Source: Duganella margarita (GTDB lineage: Bacteria > Pseudomonadota > Gammaproteobacteria > Burkholderiales > Burkholderiaceae_D). Taken from it: DNA of 64,000 bases. The stretch covers positions 186,001 to 250,000 of the forward strand of contig NZ_WWCS01000005.1 in the NCBI RefSeq assembly GCF_009857535.1, read 5' to 3'. Numbering within the stretch: position 1 is the stretch's first letter; each line of letters opens with the position of its first letter. Shown here in pieces: positions 61,797 to 64,000 of the stretch. Under the pieces are notes generated by a model that did no database searches, was not told where the DNA came from, and saw only the letters and a program-made list of their open reading frames with translations. Both the position numbers and the translations under genes were made by a program.

Positions 61797-64000
61797 ATGC
61801 AGGGACAACACCTGTTGCGCGCGCTGGTCAGCGCCGCCCTCGCCGCCGGCCTCAGCGCCGCCGCCGTGGCCGCACCTGCGGCGGCCACCACGCCGGCTGC
61901 CGCCAGCATCTACAACCAGCCGCCGAAAGAGATCCTCGACGTGATGCGCGCCGCAGCGCCGCCGTTGCCGTCGCTCAGTCCGACCCGCGACAAGCTGATG
62001 CTGGTGACCATGCAGGACTATCCGTCGATCGCCAAGGTGGCGACGCCGTTCCTGCGCCTGGCCGGCGTGCGCATCGAACCGGGCAACCACAGCCAGCACG
62101 ACACGCCGGGCGGCTACGGCATTCCGCCGTGCGTCAGCGCCATCGATCTGGTGCAGGTGGACAGCGGCAAGAGCATCGCCGTCAAGTTGCCGGCCGCTGC
62201 CGATGCCTGCCCGCGCCGTCCGGTATGGAGCGCCGACGGCCAACGCTTCGTATTTGAAAACGTCACTACCGATGCGGTAGAACTGTGGGTGGGCGACGCC
62301 AGGAGCGGCGCCGTCCGCCGTCTGCCGGGCGTGCGCCTGAACCAGATGTTCGGCGACCAGCTGCATTGGATGCCGGACCAGAAAACGCTGCTGGTCAAGC
62401 AGGTCGTCGCGCGCAAGGCGCCGCCGGCCGAAGCGCCGGGCTCGGAAGGGCCGGGTATCCAGGAGTCGCTGGGCCAGAAAGGCCAGAGCAGCACCTATGA
62501 AAACCGCGACACGCTGCGCAACCGTCACGACGAAGCACTGTTCAACTACTACGGCACTTCGCAGCTGGCGCTGGTGGATGTCGCCACCGGCAAGATCACC
62601 CCGGTCGGCAAGCCCGGCCTGTATGAAGACCTGTCGATCGCGCCCGATGGCCGCCATGTGGTGGTGACCGAGATCCGTCCACCGTATTCCTACGTCACCA
62701 CGTTTGACCGTTTCCCGAAACAGGTCGACCTGTGGGATCTGGCCCAGCGTCCGGGCAAGGACGGCAATCCGGTGGTGCGCGAAATCGCCGCGCTGCCGCT
62801 GGCCGACCGCGTGCCCAACCGCGGCGTGCCGACCGGTCCGCGCAACTTCACCTGGCGTCCGACCGAGGCCGCCACGCTGGTGTGGGTCGAAGCGGTCGAC
62901 GGTGGCGATCCGAACGTCAAGGCGAGCGAACGCGACAAGCTGATGCTGCTGAAGGCGCCGTTCACCGCCGCGCCGGTCGAACTGACCCGCACCGAGCAGC
63001 GCTTCGGCGGCCTGTCCTGGAGCGAGCAGCCTGACGTAGCGCTGCTGACCGACTACGACGTCAACCGCAAGTGGGTGCGCACCTGGCAAATCAATGTCGA
63101 CGACGCGGGCAATTCGCGCCGCCTGATCTGGGACCAGTCGAGCGACGAGAAGTATGCCAATCCGGGCCAGCCGGTGCACCGCCGCCTGCCGAACGGCTTC
63201 TCGGTGATCCGCCTGCAGGGCGACACCATCTACCTGTCCGGCGCCGGTTCGTCGCCGGATGGCGACCGTCCGTTCCTCGACAAGTTCGACCTGAAAACGC
63301 AGCAGAAGGAGCGCCTGTTCCGCAGCAGCAAAACCTCGTATGAACAGTTCATCGGCTTCGCCGGCCCCGGCGAAGGCCGCCTGCTGACCTGGTCGCAGTC
63401 GCCGGAAGAGACGCCGAACGCCTTCGTCCGCACCCTGGGCGCCAGCACCACCGCCGAGGCCGGTGAGCCGACTTACGCTTCGTCCAGCGTGGCGCTGACC
63501 CATCTGGTCGATCCGGTCCCGCAAGTGCGCCAGATCAAGAAGCGTCTGGTGAAATACAAGCGCGCCGACGGCATCGACCTGTCGTTCACGCTGTACACGC
63601 CGCCGGGCTACAAGGAAGGCACGCCGCTGCCGACCATCCTCAACGCGTATCCGATGGACTTTGCGGATGCGTCCAAGGCCGGCCAGACCACCGGTTCGCA
63701 AGCCACCTTCACCCGTCTGCGCCAGTACCGTCTGCTGCTGTTGTCGGGCTATGCGATTATCGACAGCGCCGCCTTCCCGATCGTCGGCGATCCGCGCAAG
63801 GCGTATGACACCTATACCGAACAGCTGGTCGCCAACGCCAAGGCTGCGGTGGATGAGGCGGTCCGTCTGGGCGTGACCGATCCGAACCGCGTCGGCGTGA
63901 CGGGCCACAGCCACGGCGCGCTGATGACCGCCAATCTGCTGGCGCATTCGGATCTGTTCCGTGCCGGCGCCGCCACCAGCGGTTCGTACAACAAGTCGCT
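61797..64000 (+). CDS. S9-family prolyl oligopeptidase-like peptidase (3' end beyond window)
   Basis: 734 codons are visible with no stop before the window edge. The ATG at 61797 is preceded by GGGAGAGA and followed by a signal peptide (LVSAALAAGLSAAAVAAPAA). A seven-bladed beta-propeller-like region (~60-560) is followed by the start of an alpha/beta hydrolase domain (FTLYTPPGYKEGTPLPTILN). The nucleophile Ser is at ~705 in GHSHGAL, matching GxSxG of S9 peptidases. The overall pattern resembles glutamyl-endopeptidase/acylaminoacyl-type S9 proteins secreted to the periplasm. The catalytic Asp and His lie past the end. The 250-base gap before it shows an AT-rich patch (61675-61735) and nothing else I can name. 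Confidence 0.9.
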   Translation, partial: MQGQHLLRALVSAALAAGLSAAAVAAPAAATTPAAASIYNQPPKEILDVMRAAAPPLPSLSPTRDKLMLVTMQDYPSIAKVATPFLRLAGVRIEPGNHSQHDTPGGYGIPPCVSAIDLVQVDSGKSIAVKLPAAADACPRRPVWSADGQRFVFENVTTDAVELWVGDARSGAVRRLPGVRLNQMFGDQLHWMPDQKTLLVKQVVARKAPPAEAPGSEGPGIQESLGQKGQSSTYENRDTLRNRHDEALFNYYGTSQLALVDVATGKITPVGKPGLYEDLSIAPDGRHVVVTEIRPPYSYVTTFDRFPKQVDLWDLAQRPGKDGNPVVREIAALPLADRVPNRGVPTGPRNFTWRPTEAATLVWVEAVDGGDPNVKASERDKLMLLKAPFTAAPVELTRTEQRFGGLSWSEQPDVALLTDYDVNRKWVRTWQINVDDAGNSRRLIWDQSSDEKYANPGQPVHRRLPNGFSVIRLQGDTIYLSGAGSSPDGDRPFLDKFDLKTQQKERLFRSSKTSYEQFIGFAGPGEGRLLTWSQSPEETPNAFVRTLGASTTAEAGEPTYASSSVALTHLVDPVPQVRQIKKRLVKYKRADGIDLSFTLYTPPGYKEGTPLPTILNAYPMDFADASKAGQTTGSQATFTRLRQYRLLLLSGYAIIDSAAFPIVGDPRKAYDTYTEQLVANAKAAVDEAVRLGVTDPNRVGVTGHSHGALMTANLLAHSDLFRAGAATSGSYNKS

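Noticed and set aside
61764..63947. Minus-strand ORF of 727 codons at the window end
   Set aside because: Antisense of the S9 peptidase, whose plus-strand frame shows a signal peptide, propeller and GHSHG nucleophile.

Overview
The window reads as a chromosome segment of a high-GC betaproteobacterium, most likely Oxalobacteraceae (Massilia/Duganella/Janthinobacterium-like). This is inferred from the dense GC-rich coding, a 1,180-residue DnaE of beta-proteobacterial type, a DUF4214 exoprotein with a dedicated type I secretion system, many c-di-GMP proteins, and small families common in that group. No tRNA, rRNA, CRISPR array, insertion sequence or prophage was seen.

Layout. 0-14.5 kb is mainly signalling and housekeeping: a PAS-GGDEF-EAL protein, an atypical NRAMP-family transporter, a TonB-dependent receptor behind a four-repeat Pho box, a chemotaxis receptor, a TetR regulator with matching operators in front of itself and of a membrane protein, a propeller-sensor diguanylate cyclase and the RhlE helicase. 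14.5-20 kb holds a probable polyprenyl-phosphate D-arabinose module: GtrA, a DprE1-like oxidase, a DprE2-like reductase and a GT-C-like membrane protein, converging on a HAD-UbiA fusion. 20-28 kb is an ABC-transporter-dependent polysaccharide (O-antigen-like) operon: Wzm, Wzt, an FkbM methyltransferase and two GT4 proteins.

28-42 kb is the most interesting part. One minus-strand operon encodes a CHASE2 adenylate cyclase, a TPR/beta-barrel outer-membrane protein and a Crp-type regulator. Facing it are a FecR-domain protein, a 1,148-residue DUF4214/RTX-like exoprotein and a complete type I secretion system (ABC, MFP, OMF). Perfect TGTGA-N6-TCACA boxes sit before the FecR gene, the exoprotein gene and the secretion operon, each with a -10-like hexamer at roughly class II spacing. 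This looks like a self-contained cAMP-controlled circuit for making and exporting a surface protein.

42-53.6 kb carries an acyltransferase, small conserved genes, trhO, a ParD/RelE-type toxin-antitoxin pair, dnaE, a VirK/YbjX-family gene and a MASE1-type histidine kinase with a FixJ-type regulator. 53.6-59.1 kb is LPS core/O-antigen assembly: a natural O-antigen ligase-heptosyltransferase fusion lies next to the same two activities as separate overlapping genes, with a GT2 between them. The end holds a further diguanylate cyclase, an alpha/beta hydrolase with an apparent N-terminal frameshift, and the start of an S9-family peptidase that runs off the window. Two REP-like palindromes each fill the gap between convergent stop codons (49.85 and 60.69 kb).
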